Assembly (NCBI GenBank): GCA_000349905.1
Contig: KB722740.1
Location: forward strand, 1,806,743-1,870,742
From: Volvariella volvacea V23
Lineage: Eukaryota > Basidiomycota > Agaricomycetes > Agaricales > Pluteaceae
Direction: 5' to 3'
Length of the DNA stretch: 64,000 nucleotides
Below the pieces are notes generated by a model. It saw nothing but the letters and a program-made list of their open reading frames with translations. It did not search any database and was not told the DNA's origin. Each line of letters begins with the position of its first letter. Position 1 is the first letter of the stretch. Shown in pieces: positions 12,645-24,267 of this stretch. Position numbers and translations under genes: made by a program.

Positions 12645-13400
12645 GAGCAACTAATGTCGATAAGACAGGAACCTCACTGCTATATACACGCCCTGAAAGT
12701 TATCTATGAACAGCTCATCTACTCTTTGGTATTCAGGGAAGGGGCTACTCAGTGAATCATGACAGCAAGTGCTAAAGGGACCGATAAAGCTGTTCAAGTT
12801 CACATCCGTAAGAATACTCGCACATGATCTTCCCTATACCCAACGCTCCACTTATTGTTGCCGTAATGATCATAGCACCAATTTAATGGACAGATATGCA
12901 GCCCTTCCATATCTCCAAGAGCCCGTTATCAATATTAAAGGGTGTCCTAGCGTGGCGATAGCACGTATCTAGTCTGATTGGAGTTGATATTCGGAATTAC
13001 TAATTTCCCTGGTTAAGAACTATGAAAAACAGGGATAATTGTGTGGTGCCGTACTTGGACACCTCAGATTTGCTGAATTAAGGACCATGTATTGTTATCA
13101 GTAATTCGACCTGAGAGTTCTGTCGGAGTAAATCCGGAGGAGCGACTTCGAAGACTCTGATGGATTTTCGATTTTCAGGCAACTTTACTCAATTATTAAG
13201 TGTCTCCTCGGCACTAAATATAGGTCCGTCCCTATAATTCTATTGTGTCTAATGCCCTAACCTAAGAATTTACCACACATACTGAACTCGGCATCTCATT
13301 GTCCATAGCTACATGGCTGCATAGGAATAAATAATACTAAGAAATTGTTAGCTCAGATTCATACAATAATGGAATGAACGTACCAACTCTTGTTACCATT
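12645..13400. other. Spacer between the two SDR copies
   Basis: About 750 nt, AT-richer than the coding flanks. It must hold the promoter of copy A and the terminator of copy B. No open frame with coding character. Confidence 0.45.
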
Positions 13401-14905
13401 TCACAGTCGAGCTCTCACTTCCCCTTGAAGTGATTTTTCTTCAGTCCACCGTCGTTCAGCTTCCAGTAGTGACTCCACCGTATCCCGCATGCACTTCTTC
13501 CAACCAATCAAGCCACCATCCTCGTCCTCGAGCCCAAGGAGCTCATTCGTCCTGCCGGAATCAAGCACCATCCCTTCGCGATCCAACACTTCCACGTTCT
13601 CTTCCGTCAAGCCAGTCGCGCTCATTCTGCTCCTTAGCTCTGGCCGATGCGCTTTAATATAGCGCATGGCGTCCTTCCACGTGAACATGCCAGTATTCAG
13701 CAGGAATCGTTTTGTTTGCAGTCTCTCGCGGGAGGAGGTAGGCGGAAGCAGTAGGGCGGCGACATGGGCACGAGCGACATCCCGGATGTCAGAGAAGAAG
13801 GGTAACAGTTTGGGTGGCTGTCGGCCATTTAGAAGGGCGTAAATGGGGAAGTTGGATGCCAGTGTTTTCTCATTGACAGGGAAATGGCGTGCATAGGGGC
13901 CGTATACGTAAGGTGGAAGTACTGATCCCAATGCGAGCGTTGATTAATAGGTCTCAAGTTTGAAGGAGAAGGTACCCACTAACTGCAAGGTCTAACTGCG
14001 GATGGGTGGCAGCAAACTCCCAAGCTGCTTGTTCTGCCAGAATTTTCGAAGAGGCGTATACCCAGGTTGGGTGGAAATCGCCTCGGATGATTTCTTGCGA
14101 AGTATAACCAATCCTTCCCCAGTCTAGAAGGCGTTGATATGAGTCCCACACCAATTTGGGTATAGCGTAAATTCTTACTTTTGCTAGTGAAGGTCCTATC
14201 GCGATGCGTCTTTGTTCGTTTGTAGTCAGCTGCATTATGGAACGCCGTGATTAGATGAGTGTAAGTGCGAGAGAAATTTACGCACGATCAAATGTGGCAT
14301 AGGCAGTTCCTGTAACAACAACATTGTTGATTCCAGCGTCCACAGACTGGCGAAGCACGTTCAGGGTCCCATCGATGGCAGACTATTTTGGTGCATCGTT
14401 AGCAGCCCAATCCCACAGTGGAACCAGTGGTAGAATACTCACGCTCAGGATATCAGCGGCCGGCAGCCTGCCAAAAACATGTGAGGCAACGTGTACGACG
14501 GCATCAACACCTGTAGTTGAGCCGTTAGTGTCCTTCCATATGGCGGAAGGCGGATGAAAACAGACCTTCTAAAGCAGCTGTCAAATCGCTAGTACCAATA
14601 TCGTCGACGATCGTAAGTTCAAGATTGGGGTAATAATTTCTGAGGCTGGATTTCAAGGCCTTGTACTTGCCACTGCGGACGGTTCTGATTTCATAAAAAG
14701 TATTGATAGGGGTTTGTTGCGTGGAGGTAGGAAAAACTGCACTGACCCGCGTACGATGTAGCCAGCCTCGAGTAGCTGAACGGCAACGTGAGAACCCAGA
14801 AACCCGTTTACACCAGTAACCTATATCTAGGCAGTAAGAGGGTATTCTATGTGTGTCAGAGATAAAATCACGAACCAAAACTCTTTGAGGTGATGTTGTT
14901 GCCAT
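13401..14905 (-). CDS. NAD(P)-dependent epimerase/reductase (extended SDR family), copy B
   Basis: Eight exons: 14905-14876, 14820-14747, 14684-14566, 14510-14443, 14382-14286, 14229-14179, 14123-13980, 13921-13401; 367 residues. Motifs: TGVNGFLGSH at residues 12-21 for the dinucleotide, VDAVVHVASH after strand 4, and YASSK for catalysis. The C-terminal part (LPPYVYGPYARHF onward) matches copy A residue by residue over long stretches. All introns are GT-AG, including intron 1 (GTTCGT), unlike copy A. The first exon is shorter by four codons. Same strand and neighbouring position point to local duplication. The substrate is unknown; a reductase of small carbonyl compounds or a secondary-metabolite intermediate is possible for this family. 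Confidence 0.88.
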
Positions 14906-16392
14906 TGTATAGAAGCACGTATAAAAGTCTAGGATTGGGGAGAGGATGAGGGCACGAGAGGCACTCTATCCACACATCCTTTATATTCCTGGCTGGCAAT
15001 CGAGCAAAAGACTGCTGTGCTACATGCGCTCTGAACAATCAAAGGAAAAGGTCGCCGCTATAATAGTGAAGCCCTGGCTGTTAATCTGATGCTCCACCAG
15101 GCTGAGTCAACTACCGCCATGCATAGCGCCCTGTTCCAATATGTGTTGTATCGCAATGACGAAAGATTAGAGGCCGGCTACAGTAAGGCACAGGGGAAAC
15201 AACATACTGTTATCCCAAAGTCGCAATCGGCGATATAAAGTTTGCGGTTGGCGGTGTAATAGAATGGCCAATCAAGAACGTGTGCACCCTCACTTTCTTG
15301 GATCCTCAGGGCGTCCGATCAGATTTTCACATATAGCATAAACGGGCTGTTGCATAGCTTCTAACGCTGTTGAATACTCGGTGCAAGATTGCAAGTCCAA
15401 GTCATGCACAGTACAGGAGAGTACAGCGTGTGCAGAACCTCACCTTACCGGGCCTCCTCGAGCCTGGTTGAGGCTTGGAATTAGCTGAGTGCTGCCGGCC
15501 CGGCTGTTTGCGCATCACGTGACGGCGAAATTGTCAGCGAAGTCATCGTTCCGTTCCTCAGCGCAAACTCCTACTAGCGCACCACTCAGGTTTACGAAAC
15601 GATGACCATGTCCGCAGCTGCACCAAGTCGCCAATCGATTCTGCACTTGTATGCAGCCATGCTCCGCACATCGCGGACATTTAGTTCCTACAACTTTAGG
15701 AACTATTTCATCAGGCGCACGAAAGATACATTCCGGTCGATACAGGTCCGCCCGGTTCTTCATTACCTTATCTGAGCATCACGATGGACTGACATATTCT
15801 TGGCGACGACTTTGCTTTTATTATGAATTCGGGTGGATGCGTTGTGCCGACCTGCTCCGATTCTATAGGCCGAATCAGATCCTTCAAAGGTTCGAAGCAT
15901 GTATACAGATGCAGTCAAAGACCTAGCAGTGTTACGGCGGAGCGCGATCGTCAACCAACTATATGGTGGTTGGAAGCTCGCGGTGGAGGTTCCTCCCAAG
16001 GAGCCTGGAGTCATCTCGGAGCGCAGCGACTCTTAAATCGAGCCGAGGACCAAACGCCACACTATATTTCATATTTGCGCAGCTGCGCTATAAGTCACTT
16101 TAGTGAAGGTTCAGGAGATGTGTATGAGGGTGGATGTGCGGTTGGTTGGAAAGCAGGATCTCATCCTACTTGTCAAGGTTAGATGCTAATTGGATATCCT
16201 TATATATGATGCGGAAGATTGAATATAAGAAGTACCATGAATTTGTTGCACCCTGGTCTGGCATCACATCTAATTTTGACGCTACCTTCACTTTTCTATT
16301 GCGATGAGGGGGGAAAGGTATTATAGCTTTACATAGGATACCTGAGTCTGTAGCAGCACATTTGGGTGTGAAAATATAGGTGCATTCAAAGC
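14906..16392. other. Spacer with one possible transposon-derived fragment
   Basis: About 1.5 kb between copy B and RCF1. Apart from the Cys-rich frame at 15515-15763 listed separately, no gene was found. The overlapping frames at 15651-16182 and 16166-16414 look like chance. Confidence 0.4.
15515..15763 (-). pseudogene. Cys-rich fragment, possibly transposon-derived
   Basis: An 82-codon frame starting at ATG 15763 contains KCPRCAEHGC and, about 15 residues later, WCSCGHGHRF: four to six Cys/His in a zinc-ribbon-like arrangement. The upstream part (LYRPECIFRAP) resembles the start of Cys-rich domains seen in some basidiomycete mobile-element proteins, but this is a memory-based impression. 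No continuation with coding character was found on either side, and the spacer around it is gene-free, so a relic is more likely than a working gene. A chance frame is possible. Confidence 0.22.
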
Positions 16393-17025
16393 CTACTTCC
16401 ACCGGCTGAACCACCCACCCTTGCTCTCACTTCCACCCGATGATGCAGTAGGCTCAGCCGTCGGCGGTGGTGACGAGCTACTCTGAGACTCCGAGAAACC
16501 ACCAGCACTAGACACCGAATTCGACGGGGGTTGAAGCCTTCCATTCTTCAGAGCAGTCTCCAACTCGTGTGTTATTTCAGCCTCCTTCAGTCTGTCTTCG
16601 AAAGCCAACCTCTCCCGCTCCGCCTTCTCCTGTGCTGCCCTCTCTGTATCAGCTTCGCTCATAGTCTTCAAGCTACCTTCCTCCCGTCTGGCTCCCAAGT
16701 TGTATGTACCAGCAACGATAGCGACGACTGTGAGACCTTGTGCCGCGACACGAACGCGTAGCCAGTTGTTGAATGATTTGGATTGTCCCCGTCGCATTTT
16801 GACCATGGCTGTCACAAGAGCTCCAACCGTTGCCAATGAACCTAAAAAGAGGCGAAACGGAGCGAGTAGATCAGGTGGTTATCAGAACGTCAATTGGATG
16901 AGACTTGAAGACATTGCCGTACCCAGTGGAACCCAAGGGTTCTCTTTGAACTTTCTTGTCGCCTTTTCACGGTACGTCTCCATTGTGACGGGAGCATGGT
17001 TTGCGGGTAGTACAGGTGAAGCCAT
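16393..17025 (-). CDS. RCF1: Respiratory supercomplex factor 1 (HIG1 domain)
   Basis: Exons 17025-16923 and 16841-16393 (81-nt intron, GTACGG to TTTTTAG); 183 residues. The N-terminus (METYREKATRKFKENPWVPLG) followed by ATVGALVTAMVKMRRGQS and a second hydrophobic segment (VAAQGLTVVAIVAGTY) is the classic HIG1 layout: two membrane helices joined by a basic loop. Rcf1 sits in the mitochondrial inner membrane, binds cytochrome c oxidase and helps form III-IV supercomplexes. The C-terminal half is a charged helix rich in Glu/Lys/Arg (coiled-coil-like, residues about 95-135) and then a Ser/Pro-rich tail ending GGWFSRWK. The length fits fungal Rcf1 proteins. The start at 17025 precedes the conserved helix by the expected distance; the next Met (residue 15) is a possible alternative. 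Confidence 0.92.
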
Positions 17026-17660
17026 CTCGGGAGTGGTAGGTGAGCAAGGGTGGAGTGCGGCACTCGCGGTCGGAAGCTGACGGTCACCCTGTGGTGCTTT
17101 GTTGACAATTGGACACTATACATAGGGGGCTAACTAAAGTCTAGAATTGCACATGGAATCCGCTCACAATTCTTACAAAGAGCTCATTTACTCTTCGGAA
17201 AGGAGTGACGTTAAGTAGTTTGGGAGTACAAAGTTCGAGTAATTGTGAACCAGCTGTAAAATTTAGTCTCAACTCCTAAATTATCACGACAGGAAAATCT
17301 GGAATACTACTGATGGTCGTTGTTCTCGTCCAGAAAGCATACCACTGAAAGTCCATGACCTGTGCAAGCTTAAACGTGAGCATGGAAGCATAGATCACAA
17401 GCTATCGACACTGTTATGATGCAACAATGTGCTTTAGAGAGTACGATGCCTTCTTGGACGGTTCGAGAGTCGCAGAATGGCATGCACTTCAGAAGGAAGG
17501 GCAAGCACTTTGCATCCCCAATTGATCATTTTAAGCCCCCGTGAACCCATTGCATCATTTAAATCGTCACAGAACATAGCAAGTTGAGCACTATATGTTG
17601 TCGCAAGATATCAGGATAACCGATTAGGCTTCATTCCTCCAACTAAGCCCCAGACCGATC

Positions 17661-18105
17661 TCAACCCCCATGAAGAGTGGAGATGAATACAATTTCATCG
17701 CCATTCTTTAATGCGTAGTCGCCTTCACCCTCGAGCTCCCAATCCGTGTCGTTGATGAGTACCAGAATACCTGGTCGCCTATAACAAAGAAATTCGTCTG
17801 AATGAGCGAATCCTGCTCGCATATATCAAGTGCGACGCGACTTACACAGTGCCCTCTTCCATAAAGAGCTCAGGTCGTTCTTTGAGCTCACGATCCTTCA
17901 GGTAGTACATTAGGTACGTCAAATCGACAGGTTTTGTCGTAGGATTCGCTGCAGAAGCAGCTGGTGCGGCAACAGAGGCCGAGTTATTATCGACAGGAAC
18001 TTGGGAGGGAATTGTCAAACTAAGTGACTTTCGATTGGCGAATAGCAACTCGAGTCCACCCCCAAACTCGACTCTGATCTTGATATTGTCGGTATCCATT
18101 GACAT
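17661..18105 (-). CDS. URM1: Ubiquitin-related modifier 1
   Basis: Exons 18105-17846 and 17778-17661 (67-nt intron, GTAAGT to TTATAG); 125 residues. The start ([14 protein letters not shown]), the middle ([18 protein letters not shown]) and the end (FISTLHGG then stop) are hallmarks of Urm1, a ubiquitin-fold protein whose C-terminal Gly-Gly is thiocarboxylated. It carries sulfur for the 2-thiolation of tRNA wobble uridines and can be conjugated to proteins. Between the second strand and the helix there is an Ala/Pro/Asn-rich insertion of roughly 20 residues (about 35-55), which makes the protein longer than the usual ~100 residues. Two close ATGs (18105 and 18099) could both serve; the first was chosen. 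Confidence 0.93.
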
Positions 18106-18299
18106 CGTTGACCGCAAGAGCTCCTTGTGCTATTAGGGATGCAACAAATTGCAATGTTCTGCTCAACCACCGTGAGCCTGGTGTAGATATCGAGTTTGGG
18201 GGTGGTAGTTTTCAAGAGAAAAGGAAGAAGGGGTCGCCCAGAGTGATAATCTCAATTGATTTTTGCCACGTGAATGACGTAGACCGAGGGCGTCTTCAA

Positions 18300-18384
18300 G
18301 GGCACATGGTGTAGTTGGTTATCACGCCCGCTTAGCACTTCGTCTGCTTGCGGGCGGTGCCCGGTTCAATTCCGGGTGTGTCCA
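18300..18384 (+). tRNA. tRNA-Ala (anticodon AGC) with a short intron
   Basis: The acceptor stem GGGCACA (18300-18306) pairs with TGTGTCC, followed by discriminator A (18384). The D arm is GTG-TAGTTGGTTAT-CAC. The anticodon stem CCCGC/GCGGG encloses an 18-nt loop that reads TTAGCA, then an 11-nt intron (about CTTCGTCTGCT), then T. The T arm is CCCGG-TTCAATT-CCGGG. Position 3 is G opposite U70, the G3:U70 wobble pair that identifies alanine tRNAs, which supports the AGC assignment. Both internal promoter boxes are intact. It lies about 195 nt upstream of URM1 (which points away) and 197 nt upstream of the membrane-protein gene. Confidence 0.9.
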
Positions 18385-18580
18385 CGTCTTTTTCCTTCGC
18401 ATTGTAGAAACCACATTTTCAAGTTGCGCTCACCTTGACCCTTCGCGATGGTGTCTTGATCAGGATCGATGACTACATTAGTCGTGGATTGCAGGGGTGC
18501 GGTACGTATGACGTCACAGAGTTCGACATTGAATTTGGTGGCAATGAGCAAGCGGACGAACGATTCCTCCTACATCCACC

Positions 18581-19884
18581 ATGGACGCACTCCCCATAGA
18601 CACATCGCACCCTCAGGTGCGTGAATACATCGACCTAGTGAGGTAGGGCAAATTATCCAGTGTACTTTCTTCCCCTGCTCACACGCACTTAGGCTCCAAG
18701 TCCTAACTCCCCTATCAGTCCTGGTCAACATCGTAACGGTGCTAGTCTGTTCAGTGTTAGTATCGCCATCGCTGGGTACGTAGGATAGAGTTTCGGTTAC
18801 GCATCCGCCCTTGACAAGCTGCATCCACTTTCAAATCAGGTGGAGTCTCGAGGCGAAACGCTACCGCCATATCCCCAAGCCCACCAGTCATAGCTGTATA
18901 TTTGGTTGTTTTGTATGCGGCACTCATTGGCTACTGTTTTGTGCTGGTCTTGGCGAGCAAACCAGAAATAAAGGTAAGCGTGCTCTTCATCTTGCATATG
19001 AAGGAGTGGGCGAATGAGACCTTCCAGAGAGCAATAACGAAAGCTATCGGGCTTTGGCTCGTCTTTGCTAATTGGATCGTGGCTGGTTGGGCTATCGCTT
19101 GGGTAAGTGATCACAGCTTAATCCACAGAGAACATATTAACACGCATTTTCGGTTACCTGTGTAGGTTTTGGGATGGTTTTTGCTGGCTACGGTCTTGCA
19201 AGGAATTCTCCTCGTCTTACTTCTTTACTCCAATCTCGCCTTGCTCGTCTATCACACCCAGACGTCCTCGTGGTCATTACAAGAAACCCTTATCCACGCT
19301 CCAATGCGGTTTTTCCTAGTACTTCCTCTCTTCTTACTTTTTCCTCTCTCGCTATTGTGAGTTTATGAAGTACTCGCTCGTCTTCACTTAAGCTCACTAG
19401 CATCACCAGTATAACGCTGCATATGACGTTTGATTTGCAACACCCCCCTGATAAGTATTCAGCTTGGCATGCCTGGGCTGGCTTCGCGGTTGTGTTTGGG
19501 ACCAATCTTTTTGGAACCTTGGTGATTATACTTCGAAGGGACCTAATTTGGTGCATTGCCGCGACCTGGGTGTGCGTCAGCCTATGGGCTCAAAAACCTA
19601 AACCTGCTCCTGTTTTTGTGAGTATTCTTCTTCAAGTAACATACGCATTTTGCTTACCAATGCCATGTCAGGTCACGGCGATTCTCTTCACCGTCCTGCA
19701 TCCACTTGCGCTGCTTGCGTCCTTGGCATATCACAGATACTACAGGACAAGACGAATTGAGTTGACTGGAGAGGAAGACGATCATCCGGCGTTATACGGT
19801 AGTCGTCCCGCACGGACTGGGGCGACACGCAGCCATACGGACGCGAATGGACCTAGGCAAGTAGAAGAAGAAGTGTGGGGTTGA
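18581..19884 (+). CDS. Multipass membrane protein of unknown function
   Basis: Exons 18581-18642, 18693-18775, 18840-18973, 19028-19102, 19166-19356, 19410-19617, 19672-19884; 321 residues. There are seven or eight hydrophobic segments: residues about 22-48, 60-85, 95-112, 117-145, 155-180, 200-225, 230-245 and 255-275. A polar, acidic C-terminal tail of about 50 residues ends VEEEVWG. The third intron (18974-19027, 54 nt, GTAAGC to TTCCAG) is in frame and lacks stops, so a retained-intron product 18 residues longer is possible. I recognise no named family. The topology suggests an integral membrane protein of the plasma or an internal membrane. The first coding exon has no signal peptide. 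Confidence 0.75.
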
Positions 19885-20969
19885 TAGCTGCATTGAATAT
19901 GGACTTTTGTCTCCTTATGCTAGCTAAGCGCTGAACGATTGCTGAAATCATACCGTATCCAAATTACCAGACGGCGTATTCGACTTGCTTGTGCTGGCGT
20001 TTGGTGTAAAGAAGCGGAGTCTTTGATTTCTCGGCTTTCACCGAGCCCGGCCCAGGATCGCTTTGACGACTCTGCTTTGAGCCCGCTCATCACATCTTTT
20101 GTGCCAGGTCATAGCCTCATGTAGGCTTGCTTGAACTGTATCAGCTTTCTCTCTTGGCTCTACATTCGGCTGAAATTAGGCGTTCGTTTCGTCTCCATTG
20201 TGCTTTGATGATTCGAGTCATCGTTCCACCTATCTTCGTCCAACAATGGTTTTACTTGACATTGTGCATAGCCACCATGGCACTTGCTACTCAACTCGGT
20301 GAGACGGCTTGGTAAGTGCTTTGCGTAGTCCCCAGGCTCAGCATCCTATCCTCTTTCCCAGAGCAGCTGGCTCTTTTGACTACTGGCAACGACCCTGGCG
20401 CGCTGGTCTGTTTTTCTTTGGAAGATTATGGACGCATTGTCCTTTGTCATTTCAAGGCGACTCTGGTCTTTTGCAGCAATCGGTTCCAGGTGGCGGGAGT
20501 GGCTATGGTTCGGGTCGTCACATCATTCTGATGGCTTTAAAAGTAATCGATCCAGTTCACGGCACGGTCGCGTTACACTCGAGGATCCGGCTACTTTCAC
20601 TGGCGCTCTGGCTTGCTATCTGCGTCTTTGTCTCCTATATTAAGGGCGACCTCGTTGCTTAGCACGTTATCCAAGGATATTGATATCGGCACGTTGTGCA
20701 CCGACCGACGGCCACGCCGCCATCATTCTCAGGGTCGATCGCTCGGTGGCCACTTTACCAATGCCCTATTCGGCGTCCTTAACGGTGCTTTGCTCTTTGT
20801 TATGGTCTATATGTCACTGTGGTCACAAGATTCCTTTGAGTGACCTCATATAAGTTCAAACCGTCTTAACATTTCGTGCCACGATAAACCGTGTTCTTTG
20901 CAAGTTAAATCCCCTTGGTTTCTTTCTTTGCGCTTATCCTTCCCCCTTCCTCTACACCTCACGGGCCAC
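19885..20969. other. Unresolved region upstream of the kinase gene
   Basis: Several plus-strand frames lie here (20127-20315, 20309-20662, 20613-20843), some with hydrophobic stretches. Strong donor- and acceptor-like sites (GTAAGT at 20311, CCCAG at 20361) do not join any two of them into one open frame. It may hold long 5' UTR exons of the kinase gene, a decayed membrane-protein gene, or nothing coding. Confidence 0.3.
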
Positions 20970-23229
20970 ATGTTGGCGCTGATTGTATATGAGGTTTCGT
21001 GCCTCATTCTTGTTCTTCATAACATTTGGATATCTGTGGCATTGCAACTAGTCCTGCGAGCCAGAGCCCAGAGTTGCCCCTTCACTCCCCCAACACCAAC
21101 GAATCCCTCCTCTTCTTCCTCGGTGCATGCACTCTTCCTCGACGACGCGTTATCTGGTATATTGACGCGTCCAGCCGACCTGGACGACACCTCCGACGAC
21201 GACCTATCTCCTACACCCGAATCTGATGCTGAAGAATCTAGACATTCCTCCTCTTCCATCGACCCCGCATTTGAGGCTTCGTCCTATGCTACAGTGGATG
21301 TAGACACCACACCTCTAGAGGAGGAGTACTCCCCTGCCTCTAGTGCCACATCCGCCATCGAATCTGACCTGCCCTTAACTAATGCCACTACAGAAAGTTT
21401 ATCCCCATCAACCAACTACCTCCCTGAACCCTCGGAGATGGCTGAACCCACCACACCACGCCTACCCTCACCACCGCATAGCACTTCTGCATGCAAGACC
21501 AACGCTATCGATGGTCCGGTTCCTCCCCCGGAACAGAAGGCTTATACCTCAAGCGATGAATCTCAAAGGATCCCCAGTCTCACACGGAGCATTCGCACAC
21601 TACCTTCTGGCTCTGATACGAGTACCACTTCTTCCTTCGAATCCGGGAAGGACGACCTAGTCCTAGTTCCTAATAATCATCCACCCGGTCTCCCGCTCAT
21701 GGACAATTTCCCTGGCCGGCACATGAAGTTTATTGATGACTATGACAGCTTTGGTCCCAAGCCAGGTCCGTTTGGTATCATTGGTAGCTTGGATCCTGGA
21801 TCCTGTGGCATGGTGCTTGCTGCCCGCGAGTTGTCTCCGGCTGAGAAGTGGAGTGACCCGAAGAAGGCATCCAGGGTCTTTTGCCTGAAGACTTTCGAGA
21901 AGAAGGATAGCGTGAAGGTTGGGTATATTCATCTGGTATTGCAGGAGTTGAGGGCGTATCAGACTTGGTATACTAGAGGGAAAGGGACTTGGGGAAGTAT
22001 GTTCGTCATGGACCTTCATGCTGCTTTGCAAGACGAATATAGGTTTTATCTGGTCATGGTAAGCATTCATATAGGCCACGCTCTATGAAAGGTTATTGAA
22101 TGTATGCGCTCATAGGAAATGATGGCTTGTGACCTGCTGTCCGTGTTCAGCACCGATCCGGATGTCATTCAATTCAGGCAAGACAACAAAACACGCTGGA
22201 TTGCACAAATTGTGCGTACCAATGTTTCTTTCATGCCCGTAATCGCTAAAATGCCCCAACAGGCTGCTGGTCTTCATTCACTTCACAAAGCAGGCATCAT
22301 TCATCGTGATATGAAACCCGAGAATGTCCTTCTTGACAACCGGTGCAACATTCGCATCACAGACCTGGGCTCCGCTCACATCTCCACAGCCACGAATCTG
22401 CGTCGCGAAGAAGAGTACAGCACGACAGTCCTTGGAACCTGGCCGTATCTTGCACCTGAAGTATTGGATCTCAAGAACACAGTGGTGACCGGAATTACTA
22501 CGCCATACGGTCCTGCGGTTGATTGGTGGGCGCTTGGTTGCATGATTTTTGAACTGGAAACAGAATTGGGAGAGGTTAGTATCTATTGTATTGTATCACG
22601 CGTTTCGTTGACGTCATTTGCTCTAGCCGTTGTTCAACACCGAGGACGACCTCAGAGAGTATCAGTGGCATCAAGTCTCTCGTGAAGGTGAAGGTCGGAG
22701 TTGGTGGAAACGACATGGACTTCGCAGCGACGTGGAATCTGTAATTACTGGTGTAAGTCACACACCAAATACTGCCAAGCCTTGAGCTTCTAACTCGACT
22801 TGCAGTTACTTAGAATCGATCCAGTCACTCGGTATGACCTATCTGATCTCCGCGAAGAGCCATATTTTACGACGTGGTTCGGATCTCCTGAGTATGTATC
22901 CTTCGCTGTATGCTCTTCCCTTTGTCTCCCCTTTCTGATTGCCGTATTCATTTTCTCGCCCATAGTGCTTGTATTTTTGACGATATTGAGGAAGAGGGTG
23001 AGTACCCACGCACTCTTTCCATTTAGAATGCGCTAATCGCCTGTCATTTCTTCGCGCAGCTATGTCCCAAGAGCCTGATCTCAATTCATTGAGGAAATGG
23101 CACGTAAAGCAGGTCACAGACGTGATTCACCCTACCCTCAATAACAAACGATACAACGGAACCAAATATACGATCAAGAACTTCTGCTGGGCTAACCCCG
23201 ACGGCCACTGGGGCAAGTCGTTCTTCTAA
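20970..23229 (+). CDS. Divergent Ser/Thr protein kinase with long Ser-rich N-terminus
   Basis: Exons 20970-22058, 22116-22211, 22263-22574, 22627-22752, 22806-22891, 22966-22997, 23060-23229; 636 residues from the ATG at 20970. Residues 1-240 are a hydrophobic opening followed by Ser/Pro/Thr-rich sequence. The kinase domain follows: a glycine-loop-like GSLDPGSCGMVL, a candidate ATP lysine in VFCLKTF, catalytic HRDMKPEN (Asp411), DLG in place of DFG (429-431), GTWPYLAPEV as the activation-segment end and DWWALGCMIFE in helix F. APEV and DWW resemble AGC-type kinases. The last exons give a C-terminal tail with FDDIEEE and YTIKNF. All key residues are present, so it is probably active. The start is uncertain: an in-frame TTG at 20898 is not credible, and an upstream exon cannot be excluded. 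Confidence 0.75.
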
Positions 23230-24267
23230 AGAGTTATTTTTGTATTTATAGGATCATGCTTATGTTTTCACCTGTTGCTTTGTGGATGCTGCACCGTTGT
23301 AGGTACCTCATTTTGCTGACTTTCGACTTTTGTTACGAGAAAAGTGGCTCCCTGGTGGGTGTGCCATACCCGGTTTTATGATTTTTCTCTTGCTTTGTGT
23401 ATTGTGTATGATATTTCTTTGAGCTCCAATCATAAGTATGCTCGTTCACATCAGCGTGTTTCCACGAGCCCGAGTAATTTTTATTCAAGCCAGCACTAGA
23501 TGTGCAATCGTCGGGAGATGAGAACGAATATATTACCTATAACATTACAATAACTACAACCTCTGGGGAAATCATGAGCGTCGAATCGGTTAATCTACTC
23601 TCGCGGTACTAAGGGGATATCGATATCGTCGCTCGACCAATTCTTTTCGAAGCAGATAAATAAGTTATATAGCTGCTAGATCTATCTACTAGTCATTCCA
23701 TGAGGAAAGGTTCCCCATTTGTCTATGCACCCAAATATAGAAAGACGCCAGCATTGCAAAAAAAGACGAAAATTGTAGATGTTAAAGGAGGGTGGGCAAT
23801 GTGTGATCTGCACGCCACCAAAATACGAATGAAGTGATAAAAGGGCGAGCATGTGAAGGTCGAATTATAGATGAGAATGGGTCGCTAAGTATCTTACACG
23901 TGCACGATACCAGTGTAGATGATCATGAAAGGAGTGTGATGAGTGAAACCGTGAACGAGAGTGAGACGAGCCTCTCGGAATAAGAGTGTCCGTGGAGATA
24001 TGTAAGGCAGAAAACCAAATTACATGAATGTACAAAAAAGAGTGACGTAAGACTTGAAGGCGCAAGAGTTGGAGAGGGTAACGAAGAAGGTAAAGTCGGG
24101 AGAGCAACCTCGAGATATTACCGTCACTCTTTGTGATGATTGTTGCAGACTGGAGATACAGCAGAGGATAGGCGATGACAGAGACAAAAACCCTATAAAC
24201 CCACAACACGGAAGAGATTGAGACCGAAGGGGAAAAACGACAAGCCTACAGCGGGATCCTGATGCAA
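23230..24267. other. Convergent intergenic spacer
   Basis: Lies between the 3' ends of the kinase gene and the minus-strand coiled-coil gene. It is AT-rich and holds both 3' UTRs. No frame with coding character and no RNA gene seen. Confidence 0.5.

Noticed and set aside
18366..18551. Minus-strand frame with protein-like composition ending near the tRNA
   Set aside because: It overlaps the tRNA gene and sits just before the plus-strand membrane-protein start; no upstream or downstream exon with coding character could be joined.
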